Source of the DNA: Avichristensenella sp031550095
GTDB lineage: Bacteria; Bacillota; Clostridia; Christensenellales; Aristaeellaceae
Length of the DNA: 34,834 bases
Direction: 5' to 3'
NCBI GenBank assembly: GCA_031550095.1
Contig: JAVBOX010000117.1
Coordinates: forward strand, 1 to 34,834
Shown: one piece after another, positions 1 through 8,322 of the stretch
How the letters are laid out: every line of letters begins with the position of its first letter
Numbering within the stretch: position 1 is the stretch's first letter
The notes under the pieces: generated by a model
What the model was told of the DNA's origin: nothing
Seen by the model: the letters and a program-made list of their open reading frames with translations, nothing else
Database searches by the model: none
Program-made: the position numbers and the translations under genes

Positions 1-54
1 CCCACGACTTCCAGAGCCACAATCTGGCGCTCTAACCGCTGAACTACACCCACC
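1..54 (-). tRNA. tRNA-His (GTG), 3' end cut off by the window edge
   Basis: Read on the minus strand, the sequence starts with GGTGGGTGTAGTTC, which carries the extra 5' G (position 54) typical of tRNA-His. It continues through a D arm and an anticodon stem CCAGA/TCTGG that encloses loop TTGTGGC, giving anticodon GTG. The variable loop and the start of the T arm are present, and the rest lies outside the window. It follows tRNA-Arg by four bases and is surely cotranscribed with it. Confidence 0.93.
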
Positions 55-58
55 ATAT

Positions 59-135
59 TGGCGCGCCCGAAGGGATTCGAACCCTTGGCCTACGGCTTAG
101 AAGGCCGTTGCTCTATCCGGCTGAGCTACAGGCGC
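59..135 (-). tRNA. tRNA-Arg (TCT)
   Basis: A complete cloverleaf on the minus strand. The acceptor GCGCCTG pairs with CGGGCGC (one G-T), the D arm contains AGCTCAGCCGGATAGAG, and the anticodon stem ACGGC/GCCGT encloses CTTCTAA, giving anticodon TCT. The T arm contains GGGTTCGAATCCC. The discriminator G is followed by an encoded CCA at 61-59. It is the first gene of a tRNA-Arg/tRNA-His transcript driven by the promoter at 189-217. Confidence 0.96.
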
Positions 136-188
136 ATGCCGCATTTCCCCTCTGACGCTGGGAGCAAACCTCCCGCTAACGATTGGAA

Positions 189-217
189 ATTGTAGCATAA
201 CCCAAGAACGATGTCAA
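189..217 (-). promoter_or_regulatory. Promoter of the tRNA-Arg/tRNA-His transcript
   Basis: On the minus strand TTGACA (217-212) and TACAAT (194-189) are separated by exactly 17 bases, close to the sigma-A consensus. The -10 lies about 54 bases upstream of the tRNA-Arg 5' end, consistent with a short processed leader. Confidence 0.9.
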
Positions 218-306
218 CCTCAAATTCTGTATATTCCGCTAGGAATTGCCCCATTCGCTCCTGATAATGAAGCATTGGCATGATATTGCCTCTCCTGTGG
301 AGCAAC

Positions 307-1428
307 TCATGGTTTCCATGGCATGATATCCAGGCCTTTTAGCTTGAGAATCCCTTCAATGAAGAAATAATCCCCGTATATGATGTTGATGTGCCTGCCC
401 GCTCCGTCGTCATGATAGGAGGCGGTACACTTGGTCAGAATTCCGCAATGGGCAGGGTTCCAATCCGCGCAGAGACTGTCAATGGCGCGAAGCATCCGCA
501 GGGCGGCGCCTTGGTAACGCAACGCGTCTTCCCCGCCAATCGCTTGCGCCAAGTCCAGAAGGCCCGACGCCGCGCAGGCCCCGGCAATGTTGTCAATTCG
601 CTCCTCATGAATGGGTTGGCAAAAGTCGCTGTCCGTCAGGCCGTTCATCCGAATGTGTCCCAGGAAATAATCCGCCACCCGCCTGGCGGCGGCCAGATAT
701 CGGGGTTCCCCCGTGTTCAAGAAGCTTAAGGTAAAGCCATACAAAGCCCATGCCTGCCCCCGAGACCAGCTGGAGCCCGCGGCGTATCCCTGCCCCGCCG
801 GCGTATCCAGAATTTGGCCTGTCACCGGATCAAAGCCAACGATATGCTTGCAGGAGCCATCAAGGCGCAAAAAGTGGTCCATGGAGGCATCAGCATGTCG
901 GCGGGCGATCAGCTCATAGCGGGGATCCCCTGTCTCCCGGCTTGCCCAGTAGAGCAGCGGCAGATTCATCAAGCAGTCCACGATGGCCCAGCCTTCCTTG
1001 CCCACCCCATTCCATGCCCGTATGAACCCGTTGGGGTTAAAGCGCCCCGCCAAAATGCTGGCGGCTTGCAATGTCAGCCGCCGAGCTTCTTCATCCCCGC
1101 TTAAAGCATAATCCGCACCAAAGGACAGCAAAAACTGAAAGCCCACATCATGGTGCAGGTTGGAAAAATAGCAGAGCTCCTCCCGAAGCAGTTTTTGAAC
1201 CCTCCAGGCTTCCTCCGCATAGATCCGATCCTTCGTCGCGTGATGGAGCTGCCACATCATCGCCGGCCAAAACCCATTCGTCCACCAGGCATTTCCCTCA
1301 AAAGGCGGGCCGGCCCATTGGTTTCCTTTTCCCTGGTAAGGGATGACACCCGCCTTAGCCGCCTTGCGTACCCCCTGGGGCATTTTCCCCAGTATCTTTT
1401 CGTATACCGTATCAAGCCATGTCTGCAT
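307..1428 (-). CDS. GH88-family unsaturated glucuronyl hydrolase
   Basis: Predicted to remove the 4,5-unsaturated uronic acid left at the non-reducing end of oligosaccharides by a polysaccharide lyase. The 373-residue single-domain length fits GH88. Family motifs are visible: HHDVGFQF with Asp about 94, an Asp about 151 in VDCLMNLPLLYWA, SWSRGQAWALYGF in the middle and YGDYFFIEGILKL near the C-terminus. The two Asp residues match the pair known to be essential in characterised Bacillus UGL. There is no signal peptide, so it should act in the cytoplasm on imported sugar. The ATG at 1428 is preferred over a TTG at 1431 because GGAGGAG then sits at good spacing. It overlaps the end of the DUF2264 gene by 17 bases, implying translational coupling as the last gene of the operon. 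Glycosaminoglycan versus other uronide specificity cannot be decided. Confidence 0.92.
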   Translation of the reverse strand: MQTWLDTVYEKILGKMPQGVRKAAKAGVIPYQGKGNQWAGPPFEGNAWWTNGFWPAMMWQLHHATKDRIYAEEAWRVQKLLREELCYFSNLHHDVGFQFLLSFGADYALSGDEEARRLTLQAASILAGRFNPNGFIRAWNGVGKEGWAIVDCLMNLPLLYWASRETGDPRYELIARRHADASMDHFLRLDGSCKHIVGFDPVTGQILDTPAGQGYAAGSSWSRGQAWALYGFTLSFLNTGEPRYLAAARRVADYFLGHIRMNGLTDSDFCQPIHEERIDNIAGACAASGLLDLAQAIGGEDALRYQGAALRMLRAIDSLCADWNPAHCGILTKCTASYHDDGAGRHINIIYGDYFFIEGILKLKGLDIMPWKP

Positions 1429-3265
1429 CAAACTCCTCCTTCCGCGGCGGTGATGTCCATTTCTGGTCTCCGTTTGTCACCGTCCCCAGCACAGCGCACA
1501 TCAGGCGGGTTTCACCGGGCATCACATCCGCTCGCAACATCGGTATGAGCGTTCGGGGCCATAGCAGGTTGGTGTTAGGGGCAGGTTCCAGAACCTCTCC
1601 GGCAATATAGCCGCGAAAGCCAATCAGTCCGCTGATTCCCCAAGGCGCGAATGCGGCAACCGTAATCGCGTCCCAACCTTTCGGGGGCGCCTCTTCATCC
1701 TTGACGTTCAGGAGAATTCTTGGCGCTTCCACCGTCATTTGGGTAACAGCCCGATGTTTCCCTTGTTCCTGTTGGATGGCATATCCGCCCTCCGCGCAAG
1801 TCAAGGGCCTTGGTGTCTGTATGACATGTGTCCGTAAATGCCAATCTCCCATGGGCCGGATGGTTGTACGAATCGTCACGTCCGGATAGGGTTTCCAGAC
1901 CGAGACCACCCGGTCCTCCTCCATCCCAAAGGATTCACTGCCAAATCGAGTCCGCCAGAACAGCCCATCCCCGGTAACCGCCAGCGTGCTGTCAAAAGCG
2001 CCTTGCTGCAAAGAGCGGTTGCTCCTCGGCACGCTGAACGCAAAAGCCGTCGAGTAAGCAAACTTCTCATATTTGGCGTCGGACAGTTCAATGCCTGGGG
2101 CATGGTTCCCGGCGGAAAATGCCTGAACATGCGCGTTTTCCTCATCACGCACGATCATGAGCCGCGCGGAAGGCTGGACACATTTCCGGGGCGGCGTATA
2201 GGGCGACTCATCCGCTGTCCAGAAGGGGTGCTCAATTGGCAGCGCAAGGCAGATAAAGGCTTTCATTGCCCAGTAGGGGGAGCCCGGCGCGTTATACCCT
2301 TCGGACATGATCAGGTTCGGGTACCCGTATCCGATGGATAACAAGCCATCACCGGTAAAAATGGGCTTGTTGAGCCAAAAACGCATGTTGCGCAGGAAAA
2401 ACCCTTTCATCACGCCCCAGTCGATCCCCTCAGCCGTCACCTCCGCCACCCCCATGGCGGCAAAAAAAGAGCTCTGTGCAAAGCGGTAGGTGAGACTTCG
2501 GCCATAGGGCAACCCCTGTCCATCGGCGGTAAACCAGGCGGCGAAGGAAGGCGCGAATTCCCGCGCCCGGGCGAGAAAGCGCCGGCATCTAGCCGGATCA
2601 TGAGTATTCATCGCCCGGGCGTATATAAGACCATAAAAATGATATCCCCAGGAAGTATAATAATCCCGCTGATCCGGATAATCAAAATACCAGCCATTCC
2701 CCTCATAATGCTCCTCCACCCGGGCAAGATCCTCCCGAAGGCGCTGAGCGTCATAGGGCAAACCATTGGTCAGAAAGCCCACATTGACCAAAATGCGAAA
2801 GAACACCCAGTTGTTGGTGGGCATTTCATGCATATTGATTTGGGACAGCCAGCGCCTGAGGTTTTCCCGGGCGTAGCGGGTCAAATCCCCCAAAAAGCGC
2901 TCCGGCACGAGGCACATGGCCACTCCCATTACCGCCATCTCCACCATGCGCTGGTCAAAAGGATGGAGATCCCCCCAGTACTCAGGGCTCTCCGGATCCA
3001 CTCCATGTTGAAGCCCTTCCCGCCAAATTTTCCAAAAGGCCTCCGCTTCCCGGCATCCTCCCGCCAGCATTGGAACAATGCCCCACAGTGCCCTGGAATA
3101 TGCTTCCATGCCAGCAATTTGGTCGGGATACACAGCGCTGCTTGCGCCAAGCACGACGGAGGCATGGCCCTTTTCCATGCGCGGAACCAAGGGAGTAAGC
3201 AGCTGGACACACGCCCGAATAACATCCAGCCGGTTCTTTAGAGGATTGTCCTGTGCAGGATTCAA
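1412..3265 (-). CDS. DUF2264 family protein, probable carbohydrate-active enzyme
   Basis: A 617-residue soluble protein without signal peptide or membrane segments. The N-terminal half contains the typical DUF2264 stretch GMEAYSRALWGIVPMLAGG near residue 55, followed by aromatic-rich segments (EGNGWYFDYPDQRDYY near 190) that resemble alpha-toroid sugar enzymes. The C-terminal half looks beta-rich. Function is not experimentally settled for the family; DUF2264 genes are commonly found among polysaccharide-degradation genes, as here between a heparinase-like gene and GH88. The start is a TTG at 3265, supported by AAAGGGGG about seven bases upstream; no better ATG lies nearby. There are 24 bases between it and the upstream gene, so it is cotranscribed. 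I infer an intracellular role in breaking down the imported uronide oligomer. Confidence 0.85.
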   Translation of the reverse strand: MNPAQDNPLKNRLDVIRACVQLLTPLVPRMEKGHASVVLGASSAVYPDQIAGMEAYSRALWGIVPMLAGGCREAEAFWKIWREGLQHGVDPESPEYWGDLHPFDQRMVEMAVMGVAMCLVPERFLGDLTRYARENLRRWLSQINMHEMPTNNWVFFRILVNVGFLTNGLPYDAQRLREDLARVEEHYEGNGWYFDYPDQRDYYTSWGYHFYGLIYARAMNTHDPARCRRFLARAREFAPSFAAWFTADGQGLPYGRSLTYRFAQSSFFAAMGVAEVTAEGIDWGVMKGFFLRNMRFWLNKPIFTGDGLLSIGYGYPNLIMSEGYNAPGSPYWAMKAFICLALPIEHPFWTADESPYTPPRKCVQPSARLMIVRDEENAHVQAFSAGNHAPGIELSDAKYEKFAYSTAFAFSVPRSNRSLQQGAFDSTLAVTGDGLFWRTRFGSESFGMEEDRVVSVWKPYPDVTIRTTIRPMGDWHLRTHVIQTPRPLTCAEGGYAIQQEQGKHRAVTQMTVEAPRILLNVKDEEAPPKGWDAITVAAFAPWGISGLIGFRGYIAGEVLEPAPNTNLLWPRTLIPMLRADVMPGETRLMCAVLGTVTNGDQKWTSPPRKEEFDADMA

Positions 3266-3289
3266 TTGGATCCCCCTTTGTTGCTTTTA

Positions 3290-4990
3290 TCAAAGGATTG
3301 AAAAGCGAAAGGTTCTCTCATGCTCCACAGACGGGGCGGATTTAAGCGCCAGCCTGTATAGCGTGCCAGGGAAACTTCTCGCCAAACGTTCGTCCTCCAC
3401 AGGAACAGCGGTTACCTGGGCAGAAAGATCCGTGTCATAGGCCATGGAAAGGCATCCTGCCCGCACAATTCCATTTCCTACGGAAGGCGCCTGCCGCAAC
3501 AAAAACACCCAGGTCACCGGCAGCAGGCTCTCCAAGCGAATCACATCCGTCAGCACGGCGCCATCCTGGAGCGAAAAGGATCGCGCAAAAGACCGAACCC
3601 CCGCTTCCATTGGGTACGCCGCCCCAATGTCCATGCAAACTTCATCCGCGCCAAAGCAGGCGGACTTAGCGCAATGCGCTTTCCCAGCCGCCTGCTCATG
3701 ATTTCCAATGAGGGGGACATTGTGGTTTGCGCTCCGGGTATTCCAGAGAGTATAGCGGGTTTCATCCCGGAAAGTCCTGCCCGTATAGGTCATGTTCCCC
3801 ACGTCCAGAACAACGGGCTCCCCATCCGCATAGAGGACAAAGGTGCCCACGTCGTTATGGTTATGGCTCTCGGCGTTGTGCCCTCCCTTCATGGCCGCGT
3901 ACAGGCGCCCTCGCCTGCGAATCCAGACCATAAGATCCGGCAATGTCACATCCCCTGGCAAAGGAACCTCCGTCACCCGCTCCATGGGGGTAAACAAGCG
4001 GCAAAGCACCCGGTAGAACTCCGGGGTTTCTACCGAGAACAGGCTCCCCCGGCGGTTTTCAAGGTACGCGCCAAGGGCAGCGACAGAAGGATTATCCGTC
4101 CGCTTGCCAAAGGTGTATAGCCGTTCCCCGTCCAAATACGGCTTGCCATCACAATCCGCGAAATTGAGAAAGTAATCTCCCTCGATATGGGCATGCAAGG
4201 GAAATGCTGCCAAAGCGCGTATCTTTGGCTCTGAACACCGATCTAAAGCGTTCAAGTGCTCCAGGCAGTCCAAAAGAGCGCCTCCCGCCATGTTCCAGTA
4301 GGCGACCCCCTCGTCAATGCCTCCATCCTCCGGAATGGAGTCCAGCCACCGAGCAAGCATCATGGATGCCCTGGCATCTGGGTTCATGCCCCAGATATGC
4401 CCGGCTGCCAGCACGTTTGAGAGAATCCAAGGCGTCCAGTTGTTCAAATCCTTCCGGGAAAAGCCCATCCACCAGAAATCGTCCCGGGAGAAGAAAGGCG
4501 AGAGCAAGCGCCGCTCCACCTCACGCCGAGCGCGAAGGACCACCATTGGCGGCAAAGCAGCTTCCATCAAGCAGCAAACCCAGGACACCAACGCCGCCGT
4601 TTGTGCCGCAAACAAATCGACGATCGGGCTCTCCGGATCTGGCAGCGGGTTTCCGCCCCCATGGTGGGCGCTGACCCACCAGCCGCTCTCCTCGCAGATC
4701 AGCCACAAGCCGTCGATCACTTCCGCCAAAGCGGCAGGATCCTCCGAGACACAGTACGCAAGACAAGCCCGGATCATCCGATTCCGTCTTCCAAAATAGG
4801 GCAACTCAAACGCTTTTCTGCTGTCCGTATCCGCGAACGCCAGAAATTTGGAAGCGACCAGAACAGGATATCCAGAATCGCTTCTTAGCGCTTTGCCCGC
4901 CTGTTTGATCTCCTCTCGGTACAAAGGAGGGATTCCTTCCCAGACGGCGCGATCCCAGGCGCGGGGAAAACGAAATAAAGTCGTAAGCAT
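3290..4990 (-). CDS. Heparinase II/III-like protein, candidate intracellular polysaccharide lyase
   Basis: A 566-residue protein with an N-terminal alpha-helical region (NNWTPWILSNVLAAGHIW, then DEGVAYWNMAGGALLD near 230, containing the kind of Tyr used as catalytic acid/base in this fold). The C-terminal beta region has MKGGHNAESHNHNDVGTFVLY near 370. The HNHND box followed by PVVLDVG is the hallmark of the heparinase II/III-like family (PL12/15/21 clan). It lacks a signal peptide, unlike most secreted lyases, so it probably acts as an oligo-lyase on imported substrate and feeds the GH88 enzyme. ATG at 4990 is preceded by AAAGGAT. Only three bases separate it from the upstream permease stop. 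The real substrate (heparan, hyaluronan, alginate-like or other uronan) cannot be told from sequence alone. Confidence 0.88.
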   Translation of the reverse strand: MLTTLFRFPRAWDRAVWEGIPPLYREEIKQAGKALRSDSGYPVLVASKFLAFADTDSRKAFELPYFGRRNRMIRACLAYCVSEDPAALAEVIDGLWLICEESGWWVSAHHGGGNPLPDPESPIVDLFAAQTAALVSWVCCLMEAALPPMVVLRARREVERRLLSPFFSRDDFWWMGFSRKDLNNWTPWILSNVLAAGHIWGMNPDARASMMLARWLDSIPEDGGIDEGVAYWNMAGGALLDCLEHLNALDRCSEPKIRALAAFPLHAHIEGDYFLNFADCDGKPYLDGERLYTFGKRTDNPSVAALGAYLENRRGSLFSVETPEFYRVLCRLFTPMERVTEVPLPGDVTLPDLMVWIRRRGRLYAAMKGGHNAESHNHNDVGTFVLYADGEPVVLDVGNMTYTGRTFRDETRYTLWNTRSANHNVPLIGNHEQAAGKAHCAKSACFGADEVCMDIGAAYPMEAGVRSFARSFSLQDGAVLTDVIRLESLLPVTWVFLLRQAPSVGNGIVRAGCLSMAYDTDLSAQVTAVPVEDERLARSFPGTLYRLALKSAPSVEHERTFRFSIL

Positions 4991-4993
4991 ATT

Positions 4994-5854
4994 CTATCCT
5001 TTCAACCCGGTTGTCGCAATCCCTTCAATGAAATATCTTTGCAAAAACAGGAAAACCACCGTCACCGGCACCAAAGAGCATAGGGATGCCGCCATGATTA
5101 GATGATAATCCGCCGTATACTGCTGAATAAACCTGCGCAAGCCTACCTGGATGGTTTTGTTTATATCCTTGGTCAGATAGATGAGGGGCCCCATGTAATC
5201 ATTCCAGGTATTCACAAAAGTAAAGATGGTTAGGGTCGCGATTGCCGCCTTGGACAAGGGCAGCATGATCCTAAGCCATATGCCATACTCGCTGAGCCCG
5301 TCGATCCTGGCAGCCTCATTTAAGTCCCCGGGAATGCCCAAGTAGAACTGCCGCATGAGAAATACCCCAAAGGCGGAGAAGGATTGAAGGACGATCAGGG
5401 CCAGCAGCGTATCGTACAGGCCAATTTGCCGCATCATGATGAACTGGGGTAGCATGTAGACCTGCCAGGGCACGGCGATGGTGCCGATATAACACAAAAA
5501 CAGCGTATCCCGCCCCTTAAAGCGCAGCTTCGCGAAGGCATACGCGGCAAAGGAGGAGGTGAGAATCTGCATGAAGGTAACCACAATGGCCACAATGGCT
5601 GTATTCTTGAAGTAGGTCATCAGTGGTACCCGGATCCAGATAACGCTGTAGTTTTCCCAATGGATGATTGAAGGAATCCATTCCATCGGGTAGCGGAATA
5701 CATCCTTATCCACCTTCAGCGAGGAAGAGACCATCCAGGCAAAGGGGATGAGGGCGATAATGGTCATCAGCAGCAGCGCGGCATAGAGTATAAACGTGCC
5801 GGCCCTTTGCAATGCCTTCCGCTCCATTTGCTTGTTCCCCTTGGAGACCGTCAT
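4994..5854 (-). CDS. Carbohydrate ABC transporter permease, MalG type
   Basis: A 286-residue inner-membrane permease with six predicted hydrophobic segments and the cytoplasmic EAA loop EAARIDGLSEYGIWLRIMLPL, which docks with the ATPase. It belongs to the CUT1 oligosaccharide import group. The ATG at 5854 is chosen because GGGGAA sits six bases upstream and leaves a 17-base gap after the previous gene; an upstream start at 5890 would overlap that gene and has no ribosome site. No ATPase gene is present, so a shared MsmK/UgpC-type ATPase elsewhere in the genome is implied, as is common for CUT1 systems in Firmicutes. Confidence 0.95.
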   Translation of the reverse strand: MTVSKGNKQMERKALQRAGTFILYAALLLMTIIALIPFAWMVSSSLKVDKDVFRYPMEWIPSIIHWENYSVIWIRVPLMTYFKNTAIVAIVVTFMQILTSSFAAYAFAKLRFKGRDTLFLCYIGTIAVPWQVYMLPQFIMMRQIGLYDTLLALIVLQSFSAFGVFLMRQFYLGIPGDLNEAARIDGLSEYGIWLRIMLPLSKAAIATLTIFTFVNTWNDYMGPLIYLTKDINKTIQVGLRRFIQQYTADYHLIMAASLCSLVPVTVVFLFLQRYFIEGIATTGLKG

Positions 5855-5871
5855 GAACAATTCCCCTTTCC

Positions 5872-6777
5872 TCACATGTAGTTGACCCACTTTTTTTCAG
5901 CACGGAACTGGAAAATGGTGACCAGCAACACGATAATGAACAGCACCATGGAGACGGCGCTCGCCAATCCGTACTTGATCTGCTGGAAGCTTAGGTCGTA
6001 GATGTAGGTCACCAGCATTTTCGTTGACCGACCGGGCCCCCCCTCGGTCATGATGGCCACCACATCATAAATCTTAAAACAATAAATCACCATCATGATG
6101 GAGACGAAAAACGTGGTGGGCGTCAGCATGGGAAATGTGACCTTCCAGAACTTTTGCCATCCGCTTGCCCCATCCACCGTCGCGGCCTCATATAGCTCAG
6201 CTGGCACCCCTTGGAGCCCTGCCAGATACATTACCATGTAATAACCCATATTCCGCCAGACGCTGACCAGGATAATGGCCCAAATAGCCAGATCCTTGTT
6301 CTGGGTCCAGCTCTTTTCAATTACGATGCCAAAAACCTTCAGAAGTTGGTTCACGGGGCCGAACTTCATCAGCATGAAGCTCCAGCAAACGCATATGGCC
6401 ACCAATGACGATACGTAAGGGAAGAAAAAAATAGCGCGGAACACCTTTGCTCCGCGAACCGCTCGATTGAGCACCAAAGCAAGGCACAACGCCATGACAA
6501 TGGTAATCGGCACGGTGAACAGGGTGAAATACACTGTGTTGCGCAGGGTAATGCCCATGTCGCTCTTGGTAAAGCTAAACCCCTTGAAGATGGCGACGAA
6601 GTTATCAAACCTGGCAAAGGTAATCCGATCAAGAGGTCCGCCATTCCAGTTCAAGAAAGCCAACGCAATGGAGAAAACCACAGGGATCAGGGTGAAGATA
6701 AAAAAGCCAAGAAAATTCGGCGCCAGAAATGAATAGGCGATCCATGTGTTGCGCCGTTCCAGCTTGGATTGTTTCAA
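5872..6777 (-). CDS. Carbohydrate ABC transporter permease, UgpA/MalF type
   Basis: A 301-residue membrane protein with a first hydrophobic segment at residues 12-35 (YSFLAPNFLGFFIFTLIPVV) and the EAA loop YEAATVDGASGWQKFWKVTFP. It forms the heterodimeric channel with the neighbouring MalG-type permease. The start codon is TTG at 6777, preceded by GGAAAGGGGGG eight bases away; no in-frame ATG is near. Its ribosome site lies inside a region that can fold in two alternative ways (see the RNA structure entry). The 115-base gap to the solute-binding protein gene is the only long gap in this operon. Confidence 0.95.
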   Translation of the reverse strand: MKQSKLERRNTWIAYSFLAPNFLGFFIFTLIPVVFSIALAFLNWNGGPLDRITFARFDNFVAIFKGFSFTKSDMGITLRNTVYFTLFTVPITIVMALCLALVLNRAVRGAKVFRAIFFFPYVSSLVAICVCWSFMLMKFGPVNQLLKVFGIVIEKSWTQNKDLAIWAIILVSVWRNMGYYMVMYLAGLQGVPAELYEAATVDGASGWQKFWKVTFPMLTPTTFFVSIMMVIYCFKIYDVVAIMTEGGPGRSTKMLVTYIYDLSFQQIKYGLASAVSMVLFIIVLLVTIFQFRAEKKWVNYM

Positions 6778-6787
6778 ATGTGCCGCC

Positions 6788-6878
6788 CCCCTTTCCAGTT
6801 GCTTGGAACAAAGGAAAGGGGTTCCATGCCGGAAAAGGGGAGACCCCTTTCATATCGCGTCCGGCATGGCAACCCCTT
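6788..6878 (-). promoter_or_regulatory. Intercistronic RNA structure between solute-binding protein and permease
   Basis: Two nested perfect or near-perfect hairpins occur. The outer arms are 6816-6832 and 6861-6878 (AAGGGGTT, a one-base bulge, then CCATGCCGG). The inner hairpin is AAAGGGG (6834-6840), AGA, CCCCTTT (6844-6850). In the minus-strand transcript the 3' edge of this structure, CCCCTTTCC (6821-6813), can instead pair perfectly over nine bases with GGAAAGGGG (6796-6788), the ribosome site of the permease gene. There is no T tract, so it is not a normal terminator. A role in lowering permease expression relative to the binding protein, by processing or ribosome-site masking, is inferred. 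Confidence 0.7.
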
Positions 6879-6892
6879 AGAAATCAAAAGCT

Positions 6893-8152
6893 TTACTTGG
6901 CCAGCACCTCAGCCACCCGGGTATTCATGTTCTCAATTCCCTCCTCAATGGAGACAGTGCGGGACATGATGTTGGTATGCTCCTCATTGACGATGGTCTT
7001 GATCTCGGAAATATTCGCACCTGTAGGCCACTCCAGGGAGACGGCGACGGGAATCAAGGCGGCTTTGCTGTTCTCATCCACCGGGAAACCTTCGGCGGAG
7101 GACATCTCGGCGGCGACCGCTTCGCTCACATAAGCGGGACGGGTGCCCGTGGAGGCCGTGGCAACGGCACCCTCTTCGCTGCAGCGCCAGGAAATGAAAT
7201 CCCAGGCCAACTCCTTGTTTTCAGAGCTGATGTTGATGGCCGTGCCCGTGGGAGAACCAAAGGAGGAACCGGCGGCAACATTTTCCGCGTGAGGCACGGC
7301 GGCGATGCCCCAGTTAAACGTCTTGGCCGTGCCATCCTTCATGTCATTGATAAGTGTGGAAACAAACCAATAGCCCATGGGCATCATGGCGATCGTGCCG
7401 CCCCCAAACAGGCCCCGGTAGTGCAGGTTCGCCGCCTTGAGTTCCGTATACTCCATCACGGCGCCGGCGTCTTCAAGATCCTGCGCCATCTGATAGAAAT
7501 ACGCAAGCTCGTCATACTTGCCGTCCGCAAGGGTGTAAGCGCCATCGCAGACTGCCCAGTTGGCAACCGCGGACAGCCAGGTGTGGTAATGGCTTCCGTA
7601 GAGCTTATCGACTCCCTCACCGGACGGAAGCGCGAGCGCCTTTTCCTTGTACTGCTCCCAGGTCATGTCGTTGGTGGGATACTCAACGCCCGCGGCGTCG
7701 AAGATATCCTTGTTGTAATAGAGCACCCAGAAATCCGAACGGAAAGGCAGGCCATATTGAACACCTTCCAGGGACTGATAGCACTTTTCCATGCCCAGAT
7801 AATTCTCCATGTTATAGCCGCTCTTTTCGATGTACGGCGTTAGATCCTCCACATACCCCTGGGCGATCCAGTTCTGCAGGTCGGACAGCTCCTTCACGTC
7901 GAACACGTCCGTCTTGTCACCGCCCGCCAGCATGGTGGCGGCTTTGACGGCGTAATCCTGAGAGGCAAGATCCACATATTCAATGGTTACGCCAGGGTGA
8001 GACGCCTCATAGGCTTCCTTTTGAGCAGCGAGATACGGGGTGGTCGTGGCATCCCAGGCGGCGACGGTGAGAACCTTGTTTTCCGCGGCCATCGCGGGCA
8101 TAAGAGCAGACACCATCATCAAGCAAAGGAGCAGAGCGATCAGTTTCTTCAT
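6893..8152 (-). CDS. Extracellular solute-binding protein, family 1, sugar ABC importer
   Basis: A 419-residue secreted protein that captures oligosaccharide for the two downstream permeases. Residues 1-22 form a signal peptide (MKKLIALLLCLMMVSALMPA) with a likely signal peptidase I site after AMA at 21-23. A classical lipobox is lacking: the only early Cys follows LLL rather than a small residue. The mature part begins with the family pattern VLTVAAWDATTTPYL and continues with DVFDVKELSDLQNWIAQGYVEDL, typical of family 1 binding proteins. ATG at 8152 follows a GGGGG ribosome site about ten bases away. It is the first gene of the operon, expressed from the promoter at 8225-8252 under control of the operator at 8205-8218. 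Confidence 0.93.
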   Translation of the reverse strand: MKKLIALLLCLMMVSALMPAMAAENKVLTVAAWDATTTPYLAAQKEAYEASHPGVTIEYVDLASQDYAVKAATMLAGGDKTDVFDVKELSDLQNWIAQGYVEDLTPYIEKSGYNMENYLGMEKCYQSLEGVQYGLPFRSDFWVLYYNKDIFDAAGVEYPTNDMTWEQYKEKALALPSGEGVDKLYGSHYHTWLSAVANWAVCDGAYTLADGKYDELAYFYQMAQDLEDAGAVMEYTELKAANLHYRGLFGGGTIAMMPMGYWFVSTLINDMKDGTAKTFNWGIAAVPHAENVAAGSSFGSPTGTAINISSENKELAWDFISWRCSEEGAVATASTGTRPAYVSEAVAAEMSSAEGFPVDENSKAALIPVAVSLEWPTGANISEIKTIVNEEHTNIMSRTVSIEEGIENMNTRVAEVLAK

Positions 8153-8204
8153 TCTTAGTCATCCCCCTTTTGAATTTATACCAATTGGCCCCTACAAAAT
8201 AGAT

Positions 8205-8218
8205 TGAAACGGGTTTCA
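8205..8218. promoter_or_regulatory. LacI-family operator, operon side
   Basis: Perfect palindromic arms TGAAAC-GG-GTTTCA. It overlaps the predicted transcription start of the minus-strand operon, just downstream of its -10 (8225-8230), so bound repressor would block initiation or clearance. An almost identical copy lies at 8324-8337 in front of the regulator gene. Confidence 0.88.
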
Positions 8219-8224
8219 CATAAT

Positions 8225-8252
8225 AGTATAGGATAATTCGTGAATATGTCAA
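8225..8252 (-). promoter_or_regulatory. Promoter of the uronide-uptake operon
   Basis: On the minus strand TTGACA (8252-8247) and TATACT (8230-8225) are separated by 16 bases. The consensus-like -35 and -10 suggest a strong promoter that is held off by the LacI-family operator directly downstream. Confidence 0.87.
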
Positions 8253-8322
8253 GTGTTTTCTTGCCACTTTCGCATAGTATTCTAGAATTTTTACTATGAT
8301 AAATGAATTCTGTCACAACATG

